This document shows, one piece after another, positions 17,059 through 26,496 of a stretch of 64,000 bases of DNA. Source of the DNA: Bifidobacterium vespertilionis (GTDB taxonomy: Bacteria > Actinomycetota > Actinomycetes > Actinomycetales > Bifidobacteriaceae); assembly GCF_008698145.1 (NCBI RefSeq), contig NZ_RZNZ01000003.1, positions 62,001 to 126,000 on the forward strand, in the 5' to 3' direction. The notes beneath the pieces were generated by a model that did not search any database, was not told the DNA's origin, and was given only the letters and a program-made list of their open reading frames with translations. The translations under genes were made by a program, and so were the position numbers. Positions within the stretch are counted from its first letter, which is position 1. Each line of letters begins with the position of its first letter.

Positions 17059-19935
17059 TCAGTGCGCGGCGAGCTGCCAGTCCGATCCGATGCCCGTGGA
17101 CACATCCAGCGGCACGGCGAGCGTGACCGCGTGCTCCATGGCGTCGCGCACGAGTTCGGTGACCTGCTCGGCCTCGCCATGGGCCACCTCGACCACGAGT
17201 TCGTCGTGGATCTGCAGGATGATCCGGCTCCTCACGCCGGCCTCGCGCAGGGCCTGGTCGGCGCGGATCATGGCGATCTTCATGATGTCCGCCGCGGAGC
17301 CCTGGATGGGCGCGTTGAGGGCGCCGCGCTCGGCCGCGTCGCGCACGTTGCGGTTCGGGGACTTGAGCCCCGGGAAGTAGCGGCGGCGGCCGAACATCGT
17401 CTCGGTGTAGCCATCGCGCCGGGCCTGGGCAACCAGCGACTCGAGGTAGTCGTGCACCTTGCCGAACGTGGCGAAGTACTTGTCCTTGAGCACGTCCGCG
17501 GCTGCCGGACTGATCTTGAGCTGCTGGGCGAGCCCATAGGTGCTCAGGCCGTAGGCCAGTCCGTAGCTCATCGCCTTGACGTGGCTGCGCTGGTCCGGCG
17601 TGATCTCCCCGATGGGCTGCTGGTAGACCAGGCTCGCCACGTACTTGTGGAAATCCATGCCGGACTTGAACGCCTCGATCAGCGCCTCGTCGCCGGACAG
17701 ATCGGCCATGATGCGCAGCTCCACCTGCGAGTAGTCGGAGCTCAGCAGCGCCTCGAAGCCCTCGCCCGGCACGAATGCCGACCGGATCTCGCGTCCGGCC
17801 GCGTTGCGGTTGGGGATGTTCTGCAGGTTCGGGTCCACCGAGCTCAGACGTCCGGTGGCAGCCACGGTCTGCTCGAACGTGGTGTGGATGCGCTGGTCGG
17901 CCGGATTGACCGTGTCGATGAGCGAGGTGACGATCTGCTTGAGCTTGTTCGTCTCCCGGTGCCTCAGAAGCGCGCCCAGAAAGTCGTTCGCGCGATCATT
18001 GTTCACGGACTTGGCGTACAGGTCCTGCAGGGTGGCCGCGTTCGTGGTGTACGAGCCGGATTTGGTGCGTTTGGTGGGTTTGAGGCCCATGTCCTCGAAC
18101 AGCACCTGCTGCAGCTGCTTGGGGCTCTGCAGGTTGACCTGCCTGCCGGCGGCGTTCCAGGCGATCTCCTGAGCCTGCAGGGCGTCCGCGGCGAAGGTGT
18201 CGCGCATGCCGGTGAGACGTCCCAGATCGATGGCCGCACCCACGGATTCCATGCGCTGCAGCACCTGCGAGATGGGCAGTTCGATGGCCGTGAGCAGGCC
18301 GTACTGGCTGCGCTGGTCGATGATCGGGGCCAGATGGGCGGCAAGCCGGCGGGTGAGGCCAAGGGCACGCGTGATCGCCGCGTTCCGGCCGTCCCGTTCG
18401 CCGTCCGCATCGCCCTGATCGGCCCCGGAGGCGCCCAGATCCAGTTCGCCCTGCTCGGCTTCGTCGGCTTCCACCTGAAGGTCCAAGAAGTGCTCGGCGG
18501 CCTGTTCGATCGTATCGGCGTGGAAGTCGGGGTGGATCAGATAGCCGGCGAGCTTGGTATCGAACAGCGGGGCCGGCAGATCGGCCACGCCCGCCGCGGC
18601 GAGCATGTGCCGGTGCTCCTTGTAGCCGTGCACGATGGCCGAGCCGATGTGGCCATCGATGAAGTCGAACAGGGCTTTGGCGAAGGCGTGATCCGTGAGC
18701 AGATCCCGGCCGGCGACGATCGCATGGCCGTCCGGGGCCATGACCGCCACCTCGTCCAGCGTCTCACGCCCCGGCTTGGCCGATCCGATCGCAGCCAAGG
18801 TCCACGCCTGCGCGATGCTTCCTGCGCAACGGGCGTCTGCGGGCACGGTGAACGTGGCGTCGTCGCCCTCGGCGGCAAGGTCCGCGCCGGCCGGCTCATG
18901 CAACCCGGCCATATGCCCGTCCAGCCAAACGGACAGCGCCTCCGGGGAATCCACTCCCCCGTCCAGTTCGGGTTCGATGACGGTCTCATCCTCGTCCGCC
19001 GACTGCTCCGCAGTGGCATCCAACGCCGGCATTTCGCCGTTGTTGAACGCCTTGAGCACGCGGGTGCGGGTGCGTTCGCCGAATTCAAGCTCGCGGAACA
19101 GGGCGTCCACGGCGTTCGCATCAGGCCTGCCGAAGGTGAGATCGCCCACCGTCACGCCCAGATCGAGATCGGTGACGAGCGCGTTGACGCGGCGGTTCAG
19201 GCGCACCTGATCCAGATTGGCGCGCAGGGCCTCGCCCTTCTTGCCGCCGATGTCCTCGGCGTGCTCGATCACGCCGTCCAGGGAGCCGTACAGGTTGATC
19301 CACTTGGCCGCGAAGCCGTCGCCCACGCCGGGAACGCCGGGGATGTTGTCCGCGGTCTCACCGCGCAGGGCCGCCAGATCGGGGTACTGTCTGGGGCTGA
19401 CGTGGTACTTCTCCTCGATGGCCTCGGCGGTCATATGCTTGAGGTCCTTGAAATGGTGGCCGGGGTACAGCACGGTCACGTTGTCATCGATGAGCTGGAA
19501 GGCGTCGCGATCGCCGGAGAGTACGAAGGTGCGGAACCCGGCCGCATCCCCCATGCGGGCCAAGGTGCCGATGACGTCATCGCCCTCATAGCCGGGCTTT
19601 TCAATGTAGGTGACGCCCAAGGCCGTAAGCATGCGCTGGATCAGAGGCAGCTGAGTGAGCAGCTCCTCGGGCGCGGCGTCGCGGGTGCCCTTGTACTGGG
19701 GCAGCAGCTCGTTGCGGAAGGTGCCGCCCTTGACGTCGAAGGCCACGGCCAGATGGGTGGGATGCTCCGCGCCGATGACCTGCATGAGCATGGTCGCGAA
19801 GCCCCACACCGCGTTGGTGGCCTGACCGGATGATGTGGAGAAGTTCTCCACGGGAAGCGCATAAAATGCGCGGAACGCCAACGAATGGCCGTCGACGACC
19901 AGTAGGGTTCCGCGATCGGCCGATTCGTTGGTCAT
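17059..19935 (-). CDS. polA: DNA polymerase I
   Basis: This 958-residue repair and Okazaki-processing polymerase has an N-terminal 5' nuclease domain (LLVVDGHSLAFRAFYAL onward), a central 3'-5' exonuclease-like domain that lacks the DEDD acidic residues and should be inactive, and a family A polymerase domain. Motif A (DYSQVELRI) lies near 731, motif B (KAMSYGLAYG) near 786 and motif C (HDELVVEV) near 910. The O-helix position is Tyr, not Phe. The start lies five bases after the pdtaR stop, so the two are co-transcribed, as in mycobacteria. Confidence 0.97.
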   Translation of the reverse strand: MTNESADRGTLLVVDGHSLAFRAFYALPVENFSTSSGQATNAVWGFATMLMQVIGAEHPTHLAVAFDVKGGTFRNELLPQYKGTRDAAPEELLTQLPLIQRMLTALGVTYIEKPGYEGDDVIGTLARMGDAAGFRTFVLSGDRDAFQLIDDNVTVLYPGHHFKDLKHMTAEAIEEKYHVSPRQYPDLAALRGETADNIPGVPGVGDGFAAKWINLYGSLDGVIEHAEDIGGKKGEALRANLDQVRLNRRVNALVTDLDLGVTVGDLTFGRPDANAVDALFRELEFGERTRTRVLKAFNNGEMPALDATAEQSADEDETVIEPELDGGVDSPEALSVWLDGHMAGLHEPAGADLAAEGDDATFTVPADARCAGSIAQAWTLAAIGSAKPGRETLDEVAVMAPDGHAIVAGRDLLTDHAFAKALFDFIDGHIGSAIVHGYKEHRHMLAAAGVADLPAPLFDTKLAGYLIHPDFHADTIEQAAEHFLDLQVEADEAEQGELDLGASGADQGDADGERDGRNAAITRALGLTRRLAAHLAPIIDQRSQYGLLTAIELPISQVLQRMESVGAAIDLGRLTGMRDTFAADALQAQEIAWNAAGRQVNLQSPKQLQQVLFEDMGLKPTKRTKSGSYTTNAATLQDLYAKSVNNDRANDFLGALLRHRETNKLKQIVTSLIDTVNPADQRIHTTFEQTVAATGRLSSVDPNLQNIPNRNAAGREIRSAFVPGEGFEALLSSDYSQVELRIMADLSGDEALIEAFKSGMDFHKYVASLVYQQPIGEITPDQRSHVKAMSYGLAYGLSTYGLAQQLKISPAAADVLKDKYFATFGKVHDYLESLVAQARRDGYTETMFGRRRYFPGLKSPNRNVRDAAERGALNAPIQGSAADIMKIAMIRADQALREAGVRSRIILQIHDELVVEVAHGEAEQVTELVRDAMEHAVTLAVPLDVSTGIGSDWQLAAH

Positions 19936-19940
19936 ATGCG

Positions 19941-20555
19941 TCAGCGATCGCCCTCGACCTGGGCGATGACGGCGTCCGCCACTTCCTGCATGGTCAGACG
20001 ACGATCCATGGAGGTCTTCTGGATCCAGCGGAACGCCTCGGATTCGGTCAGGCCCATGTTCTCCATGAGCAGGCCCTTGGCGCGGTCCACGCGCTTGCGG
20101 GCCTCGAAGCGGGCCTTCATGTCCGTGACCTCGTCCTTCAGGGCGTTGATCTGATCGAAGCGGGAGATGGCCACCTCAAGGGCGGGCAGCAGCTTTTCCG
20201 GCACGAAGGGCTTGACGACGTACGCCATGGCGCCGGCGTCCGCGGCCTTCTCGGCGAGGCTGCGCTGGGAGAACGCGGTGAGCATCACCACGGGGGCGAT
20301 GTTCTCCTTGGCGATCTCCGTGGCGGCGGTGATGCCGTCCTTGCCGGGCATCTTGACATCCATGACCACCACATCGGGCTTGAGCTCGCGGGCGAGGTCG
20401 ACCGCCTCGTCGCCGTTGGCCGCCTGTCCCACAACGTCATAGCCGGAATCGTTGAGCGCCTCGACGATGTCCATGCGGATCAGCGCCTCGTCCTCGGCCA
20501 CCACAACCTTGCGACGGGTGGAATCATCCTCATAGTCGTTCATATTGTCTGCCAC
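19941..20555 (-). CDS. pdtaR: ANTAR-domain response regulator (PdtaR type)
   Basis: This 204-residue regulator has an N-terminal receiver (acidic AEDE at 20-23, phospho-acceptor D66 in VVMDVKMPG, conserved K in YVVKPF) and a C-terminal ANTAR RNA-binding domain (about 137-195, ARFEARKRVDRAKGLLMENMG). It should bind paired hairpins in target mRNAs after phosphorylation by a PdtaS-type kinase, present at 57175-58659. The GTG start at 20555 is chosen because AAAGGGG precedes it; ATG 20543 is possible. It heads the polA transcript, an arrangement conserved in actinobacteria. Confidence 0.93.
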   Translation of the reverse strand: MADNMNDYEDDSTRRKVVVAEDEALIRMDIVEALNDSGYDVVGQAANGDEAVDLARELKPDVVVMDVKMPGKDGITAATEIAKENIAPVVMLTAFSQRSLAEKAADAGAMAYVVKPFVPEKLLPALEVAISRFDQINALKDEVTDMKARFEARKRVDRAKGLLMENMGLTESEAFRWIQKTSMDRRLTMQEVADAVIAQVEGDR

Positions 20556-20631
20556 GACTGCCCCTTTCCTGTTTCCGGGGATCCACTGGCGCTGGCATGC
20601 ACCGCCGTCGCCTACAGCGTGGATCACGAAG

Positions 20632-20705
20632 TGCCCTCGGTGGGACTCGAACCCACACTACGCAGATTTTGAGGCTGCTTCCTCTACCAATTGGGATACG
20701 AGGGC
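20632..20705 (-). tRNA. tRNA with anticodon CAA (Leu by anticodon), short variable loop
   Basis: This 74-nt tRNA has acceptor GCCCTCG/CGAGGGC with discriminator A, T stem GTGGG/CCCAC around TTCGAGT, and anticodon loop CTCAAAA (CAA). CCA is not encoded. The variable loop is only five bases (GTAGT), whereas Leu tRNAs normally have a long variable arm, and the last anticodon-stem pair is C-T. Leu is therefore assigned by anticodon only. Confidence 0.85.
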
Positions 20706-20840
20706 CTTTTCGGTGCTCCGTGAGAATATACCATACCGTTCAGACCGCTTCCACCGCGACACGGCGGTTTGTTCCAATGCGGCTTACAATGAAGTAAGCG
20801 TTGTACTCCAATGCTCTCTGTCCAACCAAAGGAGTTTCTC

Positions 20841-21440
20841 ATGGCAGACAAGACTTTCCGCCCCTTCGATCCGTGGCGTCCCTCCCCCGTCAAGGAGGTC
20901 TCGCGGGACCAGATTGTGGAAACCCACTATTTCAATGTCGATCACGTCGCCTTCGAATCCGCTCAGGTGGGGGCCTTCGAGCGCTATTTCATCCACGAGA
21001 ACAACGGGGACACGGTCGCGATTCTCGCCGTCACCGACGACGGCAAGGTGCCGCTGATCGAGCAGTACCGCATCGCCAACCACCGCTGGACGCTCGAACT
21101 GCCGGCGGGCCATGCCAACACGCCGAGCGAGCGTCCGCTGGACGTGGCGATCCGCAAGTTGCGCGAGGAGGCCGGCTTCGAGGCGAAGCACTACGCGCAG
21201 TTCTCCCGCTTCTTCAACACGCCCGGATACTCCACGCAGCACACCTGCCTGTTCTACGCCTCCGGCCTCACGCCCGTTGTCGGGGAGAATTCCATCGGTC
21301 CCGAAAGCCCGCGTTTCAACGTGCGGCTGGTGCCGATGGATGACGCCTACCAGATGGTGCTCAACGGCACAATCTGCGACGCCAAGTCGATGATTGCCAT
21401 CCTGCGCGCCCATGCAGGCCTGCGCACGCTCGGCGAGTGA
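20841..21440 (+). CDS. Nudix hydrolase (ADP-ribose/NDP-sugar pyrophosphatase-like)
   Basis: This 199-residue protein resembles ADP-ribose/GDP-mannose pyrophosphatases (NudF/NudK group): an N-terminal strand-rich part with LIEQYRIANHRWTLELPAGH, followed by a Nudix helix with REEAGF. The box is slightly degenerate, with six rather than five residues between the Gly and the first Glu (GHANTPSE). The ribosome site AAAGGAG sets the start at 20841. It runs opposite to pyk and is followed by a strong terminator shared with it. Confidence 0.85.
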   Translation: MADKTFRPFDPWRPSPVKEVSRDQIVETHYFNVDHVAFESAQVGAFERYFIHENNGDTVAILAVTDDGKVPLIEQYRIANHRWTLELPAGHANTPSERPLDVAIRKLREEAGFEAKHYAQFSRFFNTPGYSTQHTCLFYASGLTPVVGENSIGPESPRFNVRLVPMDDAYQMVLNGTICDAKSMIAILRAHAGLRTLGE

Positions 21441-21516
21441 CGACCCCGTTATTCCCCGCGCGCATATCGCGCGTCGCATAGATCGCGCATCGAACATCGC
21501 ATATACCGCGCATACA

Positions 21517-21556
21517 GAAGAACCCCGCTCGGAGATCGCTCCAAGCGGGGTTCTTC
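21517..21556. terminator. Bidirectional terminator between Nudix gene and pyk
   Basis: GAAGAACCCCGCT (21517-21529) pairs with AGCGGGGTTCTTC (21544-21556), with a further GGAG/CTCC pair in the loop. It lies between convergent genes. Confidence 0.85.
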
Positions 21557-21606
21557 TTCGCGCTAAGCGTATTCGACGCTACACGCTCAATCTACGAGCC
21601 TTGGGC

Positions 21607-23049
21607 TCACTCGGCGGTGCCGACGGTGTGCACGTAGATGGAGTCGGTGCGGCCGGGCTCGTGATCGCCCTGGGCAGAGCTCAGGATCACGATCTTGTCG
21701 CCGTCCTCGACCTTGCCAGCGGCCTTCAGGGTCTGGTCGGTGAAGGCCATGAGGTCCTTGCGGGACAGCTCGTGGTAGTCCTTGTCCAGCAGGAAGGCCT
21801 CGGTGCCCCAGCTCAGAGCCAGCCAGTGGTAGGTGTGCTCGTTGGTGGTCAGGGCGTAGATCGGGGCGGCCGGACGCTCACGGGAGACGCGGTGCACGGT
21901 GGAACCGGTCTGGGTGAAGGCGACGATGGCCTTGGCGTTGAGCTTCTCGGCCAGGTCCACGGCGGCGGAGGAAACGGCGCCGGTGGAGGACATGTCGAGG
22001 TTCTTCAGCTCCGGGATGCGCTCGAAGCCGTGCTCAGTGGCGAAGTTGGAGATGCGGGACATGGTGGCGACGGTGACGTCCGGGTACTCGCCGACAGCGG
22101 TCTCGTTGGAGGTCATGGTGGCGTCGGCGCCGTCAAGCACGGCGTTGGCGCAGTCGGAGGCCTCGGCGCGGGTGGGCACCGGGGAGTGAACCATGGAGCC
22201 GAGCACCTCGGTGGCCACGATCACCGGCTTGGCGTAGTGACGGGACAGCTCGATGATGCGCTTGGTGGCCAGCGGGACCTCCTCGAGCGGGCACTCGACG
22301 GCCATGTCGCCACGGGCGGCCATGATGCCGTCGAAGGCCTTGACGATGTCCTCGAGGTTGGCGAGGGCCTGCGGCTTCTCGATCTTGGCGACGATCGGGA
22401 TGCGACGGCCTTCCTCGTCCATGATCTCGTGGGCGCGGTCGATGTCGGTCGCGAAGCGGACGAAGGACATGGCGATGATGTCGGCGCCGGTGCGGATGGC
22501 CCAGCGCAGATCGTTCTCGTCCTTCTCGGTCAGGGCGGGCAGGCTCACGGCCACGCCGGGCAGGTTGATGCCCTTGTGGGAGGAGACCGGGCCGGCCACG
22601 ACGACCTTGGTGTGCACGTTGTTGCCCTCGACCTTGGTGACCTCCAGGCGGACCTTGCCGTCGTCGATCAGGATCGGGTCGCCGGGGTGGCAATCGCCGG
22701 GCAGGCCCTTGAAGGTGGTGGAGGTGATGTGCTCGTCGCCCTCGATGTCATCGGTGGTGATGATGAACTCCTGGCCCTCCTGAAGCTGGACCTTGTCCTC
22801 GCCCTCGGCGTTCTTCTTGAACCAGCCGCAGCGGATCTTCGGGCCCTGCAGATCGACCAGCACGGCCACGTTGCGACCCTCGGCCTTGGAGGCCTCGCGC
22901 ACGTTGTTGTAGACGCGCAGGTGGTCCTCCGGCGTACCGTGGGAGCGGTTCAGACGAGCGACGTCCATACCGGCCTTAACGAGCTTGGTGATGCCTTCGA
23001 GCGATTCGGTAGCGGGACCGATGGTATCTACGATCTTGGCTTTGCGCAT
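21607..23049 (-). CDS. pyk: Pyruvate kinase
   Basis: This 480-residue enzyme makes pyruvate and ATP from PEP and ADP, the last step of the lower part of the bifid shunt. Landmarks are KIVDTIGPATE at the N-terminus, MDVARLNRSHG near 28-38, LVDLQGPKIR, and the catalytic-helix region IEKPQALANLEDI with AARGDMAVE. Full length with all domains. A perfect TGTGAGCGCTCACA palindrome lies about 115 bases upstream, suggesting LacI-family control. It is transcribed alone, with the terminator at 21517-21556 downstream. Confidence 0.97.
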   Translation of the reverse strand: MRKAKIVDTIGPATESLEGITKLVKAGMDVARLNRSHGTPEDHLRVYNNVREASKAEGRNVAVLVDLQGPKIRCGWFKKNAEGEDKVQLQEGQEFIITTDDIEGDEHITSTTFKGLPGDCHPGDPILIDDGKVRLEVTKVEGNNVHTKVVVAGPVSSHKGINLPGVAVSLPALTEKDENDLRWAIRTGADIIAMSFVRFATDIDRAHEIMDEEGRRIPIVAKIEKPQALANLEDIVKAFDGIMAARGDMAVECPLEEVPLATKRIIELSRHYAKPVIVATEVLGSMVHSPVPTRAEASDCANAVLDGADATMTSNETAVGEYPDVTVATMSRISNFATEHGFERIPELKNLDMSSTGAVSSAAVDLAEKLNAKAIVAFTQTGSTVHRVSRERPAAPIYALTTNEHTYHWLALSWGTEAFLLDKDYHELSRKDLMAFTDQTLKAAGKVEDGDKIVILSSAQGDHEPGRTDSIYVHTVGTAE

Positions 23050-23164
23050 GAATGCCTGCCTATCTTGTAGTTGGTTGATATCGGGTTTTCACAACCCTCT
23101 CAATTGCCAAGGGACAGTGTACTAGTTTTAGGGGACGTGGTCGAGATCCGCCCCACAAGCGTGT

Positions 23165-23178
23165 TGTGAGCGCTCACA
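23165..23178. promoter_or_regulatory. LacI-family operator upstream of pyk
   Basis: TGTGAGCGCTCACA is a perfect 14-bp palindrome, the core of an ideal lac-type operator. It sits about 115 bases before the pyk start and 17 bases before the terC-like terminator. Bifidobacteria have LacI-type global regulators of central carbon metabolism such as AraQ; assigning this site to one is inference. Confidence 0.6.
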
Positions 23179-23194
23179 TTCCAAGCGGGACATG

Positions 23195-23226
23195 AAAAAG
23201 GGCGTCCCGCCTAGGCTGGGACGCCC
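23195..23226 (-). terminator. Intrinsic terminator of the terC-like gene
   Basis: GGGCGTCCC (23200-23208 and its complement 23218-23226) forms a 9-bp stem. On the minus strand it is followed by TTTTT, directly downstream of the TerC-like stop codon. Confidence 0.85.
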
Positions 23227-23247
23227 CGATGCGACAACGTAGTCGGG

Positions 23248-24255
23248 CTACTTGGCCTCGACCTGCGCCTTCGCGTCATCCTTCGTTTCCATGGATTTCA
23301 TCTTAAGGACGGATGCGATGGCCGCGGAGCCGATCGCCACCACGATCACCGCAAGGGAAAGCCACGTGGGGATCTCCGGCACGGCGGTGACGGGCTGGCC
23401 GCCGTTGATGAACGGCAGCGAGTTGGCGTGCAGGGCCTCCATGATCAGCTTGACGCCGATGAAGCCAAGCACCACCGCAAGTCCCAGAGGCAGGTAGACG
23501 AGCTTGTCCAGCAGGGCGCCGAGGAGGAAGTAGAGCTGCTGCAGGCCCAGCAGGGCGAACACGTTCGACGTGAACACCAGGAACGGATCCTTGGTCAGGC
23601 CGAAAATGGCCGGGATGGAGTCGAAGGCGAACATCACGTCGGTGGTGCCGATGGCCAGGAACACGATCAGCATCGGCGTCCAGTAGCGCACGCCGCCCTT
23701 CGTGGTCCTGAGCTTCTCGCCATCGTACTCGTCGGAGATCTTGACGACCTTGCGCAGCGCGCGGATCACGCCGTTCTCCTTGTATTCCTCGTCCTCGTCA
23801 TCGCCCTTGACCAGACCGATGGCGGTGTAGATGAGGAAGGCGCCGAACAGGAAGAACACCCAGGTGAAGCGCTCGATGATGGCCGCGCCCACAAGGATGA
23901 AGCAGCCGCGCAGGATCAGCGCGACGGTGATGCCCACGGACAGCACGTACTTCTGGTAGATCTTCGGAACGGCGAAGTTGGACATGATGATGACGAACAC
24001 GAACAGGTTGTCGATGCTCAGCGAGTATTCGGTCAGCCATCCGGAGTAGAACTCGATGGCCGGCTTGGAGCCGGCGAAGAACCAGATGCAGCCGCCGAAG
24101 ATGAGCGCCATCACCACGAAGAAGCCGATGTGCTGCACGCACTCCTTCGTGGAGGGGATGTGCGGACGGCGGCCGATGATCAGCAAATCGACCACAAAAA
24201 ATATGCCAAGCACCACAAAGGTGCCGATTTCAAATGCAAGGGGGGTTTCAGCCAT
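23248..24255 (-). CDS. TerC family integral membrane protein
   Basis: This 335-residue protein has about eight or nine membrane segments and the TerC hallmarks: acidic residues inside helices, as in SLSIDNLFVFVIIMSNF near 75-91 and GTTDVMFAFDSIPAIFGLT near 195-213. TerC/Alx proteins are linked to tellurite resistance and to Mn2+ export; metal export is the better-supported role. The start is uncertain: in-frame ATGs occur at 24288, 24267 and 24255, none with a clear ribosome site, and 24255 gives the most usual N-terminus (MAETPLAFEIG). It lies downstream of uvrB on the same strand. Confidence 0.88.
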   Translation of the reverse strand: MAETPLAFEIGTFVVLGIFFVVDLLIIGRRPHIPSTKECVQHIGFFVVMALIFGGCIWFFAGSKPAIEFYSGWLTEYSLSIDNLFVFVIIMSNFAVPKIYQKYVLSVGITVALILRGCFILVGAAIIERFTWVFFLFGAFLIYTAIGLVKGDDEDEEYKENGVIRALRKVVKISDEYDGEKLRTTKGGVRYWTPMLIVFLAIGTTDVMFAFDSIPAIFGLTKDPFLVFTSNVFALLGLQQLYFLLGALLDKLVYLPLGLAVVLGFIGVKLIMEALHANSLPFINGGQPVTAVPEIPTWLSLAVIVVAIGSAAIASVLKMKSMETKDDAKAQVEAK

Positions 24256-24384
24256 ATGCACCAGCATAGGAAAAGGCGATGACGCCATTGTTTCGGGCCA
24301 TCCGCCGTGGATTTGCGGACCATCCCCGGCGTTGCGACGTCCGAACGCTCCGGCATCCTCGGCGAATGGCGGACGGCCCCTTGC

Positions 24385-26496
24385 CTACTCCTGCGCCTTG
24401 GCCATCTGACGCAGCTCCTTCTTGAGATCGCGGATCTCGTCCCTCAGACGCGCGGCGAGCTCGAACTGGAGCTGCTCGGCGGCGGTGTGCATCTGCTCGC
24501 TCAGCTGGCGGATCAGATCCGCCAGATCCTGCGCGGGCAGACCGGCCTTGAGGATCTCCTCATGGCGCTTGTCCGCCTCGGCCGCATTGGCCGCGGGCAC
24601 GCCCAGATGCGTGTTGCCGGCCTTGCCCGCATTGCGGTAGCCGCCGGCGAGCAGCGTCTGGGTGTCCACATCCTCCTTGGCGAGCATGTCGTTGACGTCG
24701 CTGATCTTCTTGATGAGCGGCTTGGGATCGATGCCGTGCTCTTTGTTGTAGGCGATCTGCTTGGCACGGCGTCGCTCGGTCTCGTCGATGGCCTTGTGCA
24801 TGGCGTCGGTGACCTCGTCCGCGTACATGATCACGGTTCCGGACACGTTTCGGGCCGCGCGGCCGATGGTCTGGATGAGCGAGCGGTAGGAGCGCAGGAA
24901 GCCCTCCTTGTCCGCGTCGAGGATCGCCACCAGCGAAACCTCGGGCAGATCCAGACCCTCGCGCAGCAGGTTGATGCCCACGATCACGTCGATCTTGCCC
25001 TCGCGCAGTTCGCGCAGCAGCTCCACGCGCCGCAGAGTGTCCACATCCGAATGCAGATACTCCACCTTGATGTCCCGCTCCACCAGATAGGCCGTGAGAT
25101 CCTCGGCCATCTTCTTGGTGAGCGTGGTGACCAGTGCGCGCTCGTTCCTGGCCACGCGGTCCTTGATCTCCGCGAGCAGATCGTCGATCTGCCCCTCCAC
25201 CGGACGGACCTCCACCTTCGGGTCCAGCAGGCCGGTGGGGCGGATGATCTGCTCCACCACCCCGTCCGACAGTCCCAGCTCGTAGTCGCCGGGCGTGGCG
25301 GACAGGTAGACGGTCTGTCCCACGCGATCAAGGAACTCCGGCCATTTGAGCGGGCGGTTGTCCATGGCGGACGGAAGACGGAAGCCGTGCTCCACCAGCG
25401 TGCGCTTGCGGGATGCGTCACCCTCGTACATGGCGCCGATCTGCGGGACGGTGACGTGCGACTCGTCGATGACCAGCAGGAAGTCGTCCGGGAAGAAGTC
25501 CAGCAGCGTGTGCGGCGGGGTGCCGGGCGCACGGCCGTCGAAATGCCGCGAATAGTTCTCCACGCCCGAGCACACGCCCACCTGCGTGAGCATCTCGAGG
25601 TCGTATGTGGTGCGCATGGTGAGTCTCTGGGCCTCCAGCTCCTTGCCCTGCTTGCGCAGTTCGGCCGTGCGCTGATCCAGTTCCTCCTTGATGGTCTTCA
25701 GGGCCCGTTCCATGCGCTCGGGTCCGGCCACATAGTGCGAGGCGGGGAAGATGTGCACCTGGCTTTCGTGCGCGATCTCGTCGCCGGTCAGCGGATGCAG
25801 CGTGGAGATGCGGTCGATCTCGTCGCCGAAGAACTCGATGCGCACGGCAAGCTCCTCGTACACCGGGATGATCTCCACGGTGTCCCCGCGCACGCGGAAC
25901 GTGCCGCGCGTGAAGGCGATGTCGTTGCGCTTGTACTGCATGCTGATGAACTTGCGCAGCAGCTGGTCGCGGTCGATCTGCATGCCCTCCCTGAGCAGCA
26001 GCATGCGCCCGGCGTACTCCTCCGGTGTGCCCAGGCCGTAGATGCACGAGACGGTGGCCACCACCACGCAGTCGCGACGGGTGAGCAGGTTGGCGGTGGC
26101 GGCGTGGCGCAGGCGCTCCACGTCGTCGTTGATGTTCGAGTCCTTCTCGATGTACGTGTCCGTCTGCGGGATGTAGGCCTCGGGCTGGTAGTAGTCGTAG
26201 TAGGACACGAAGTAGCTCACGGCGTTGTCCGGCATGAGCTCGCGGAACTCGGCGCACAGCTGGGCGGCCAGCGTTTTGTTGGGCTCGATGATGAGCGTGG
26301 GTCGCTGCAGTCGCTCGATGAGCCATGCGGTGGTGGCCGTCTTGCCGGTGCCGGTGGCACCCATGAGCACCACGTCGTTCTCGCCGTTCTCCAGCCTGGT
26401 GGCCAGCTCCTCGATGGCCTGCGGCTGGTCGCCCGACGGCTTGTACGGCGACTTGACGACGAACGGCTTGTTCGTACGCTCGATGTTGAAGCCCAT
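24385..26496 (-). CDS. uvrB: Excinuclease ABC subunit B
   Basis: This 703-residue DNA-damage-verifying helicase subunit works with UvrA and UvrC. Walker A GATGTGKT lies at residues 46-53, followed by the beta-hairpin region [20 protein letters not shown], helicase motif [20 protein letters not shown] in motif VI, and a C-terminal UVR motif ([16 protein letters not shown]) that contacts UvrC. Start 26496 follows GGGAGGCG; its A overlaps the TGA of coaE, so translation is coupled. The coaE-uvrB order matches other actinobacteria. Confidence 0.97.
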   Translation of the reverse strand: MGFNIERTNKPFVVKSPYKPSGDQPQAIEELATRLENGENDVVLMGATGTGKTATTAWLIERLQRPTLIIEPNKTLAAQLCAEFRELMPDNAVSYFVSYYDYYQPEAYIPQTDTYIEKDSNINDDVERLRHAATANLLTRRDCVVVATVSCIYGLGTPEEYAGRMLLLREGMQIDRDQLLRKFISMQYKRNDIAFTRGTFRVRGDTVEIIPVYEELAVRIEFFGDEIDRISTLHPLTGDEIAHESQVHIFPASHYVAGPERMERALKTIKEELDQRTAELRKQGKELEAQRLTMRTTYDLEMLTQVGVCSGVENYSRHFDGRAPGTPPHTLLDFFPDDFLLVIDESHVTVPQIGAMYEGDASRKRTLVEHGFRLPSAMDNRPLKWPEFLDRVGQTVYLSATPGDYELGLSDGVVEQIIRPTGLLDPKVEVRPVEGQIDDLLAEIKDRVARNERALVTTLTKKMAEDLTAYLVERDIKVEYLHSDVDTLRRVELLRELREGKIDVIVGINLLREGLDLPEVSLVAILDADKEGFLRSYRSLIQTIGRAARNVSGTVIMYADEVTDAMHKAIDETERRRAKQIAYNKEHGIDPKPLIKKISDVNDMLAKEDVDTQTLLAGGYRNAGKAGNTHLGVPAANAAEADKRHEEILKAGLPAQDLADLIRQLSEQMHTAAEQLQFELAARLRDEIRDLKKELRQMAKAQE

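Noticed and set aside
17062-19833. Very long plus-strand open frame opposite polA
   Set aside because: High GC gives long antisense frames; polA on the other strand has all domains, and the antisense product has biased composition and no family features. The same applies to long frames opposite uvrB, rpsA, glgX, glgB and the GT2 gene.
20784-21497. Minus-strand frame opposite the Nudix gene
   Set aside because: It has no ribosome site or family signature, and the plus-strand Nudix gene has a good site and a recognisable Nudix region.
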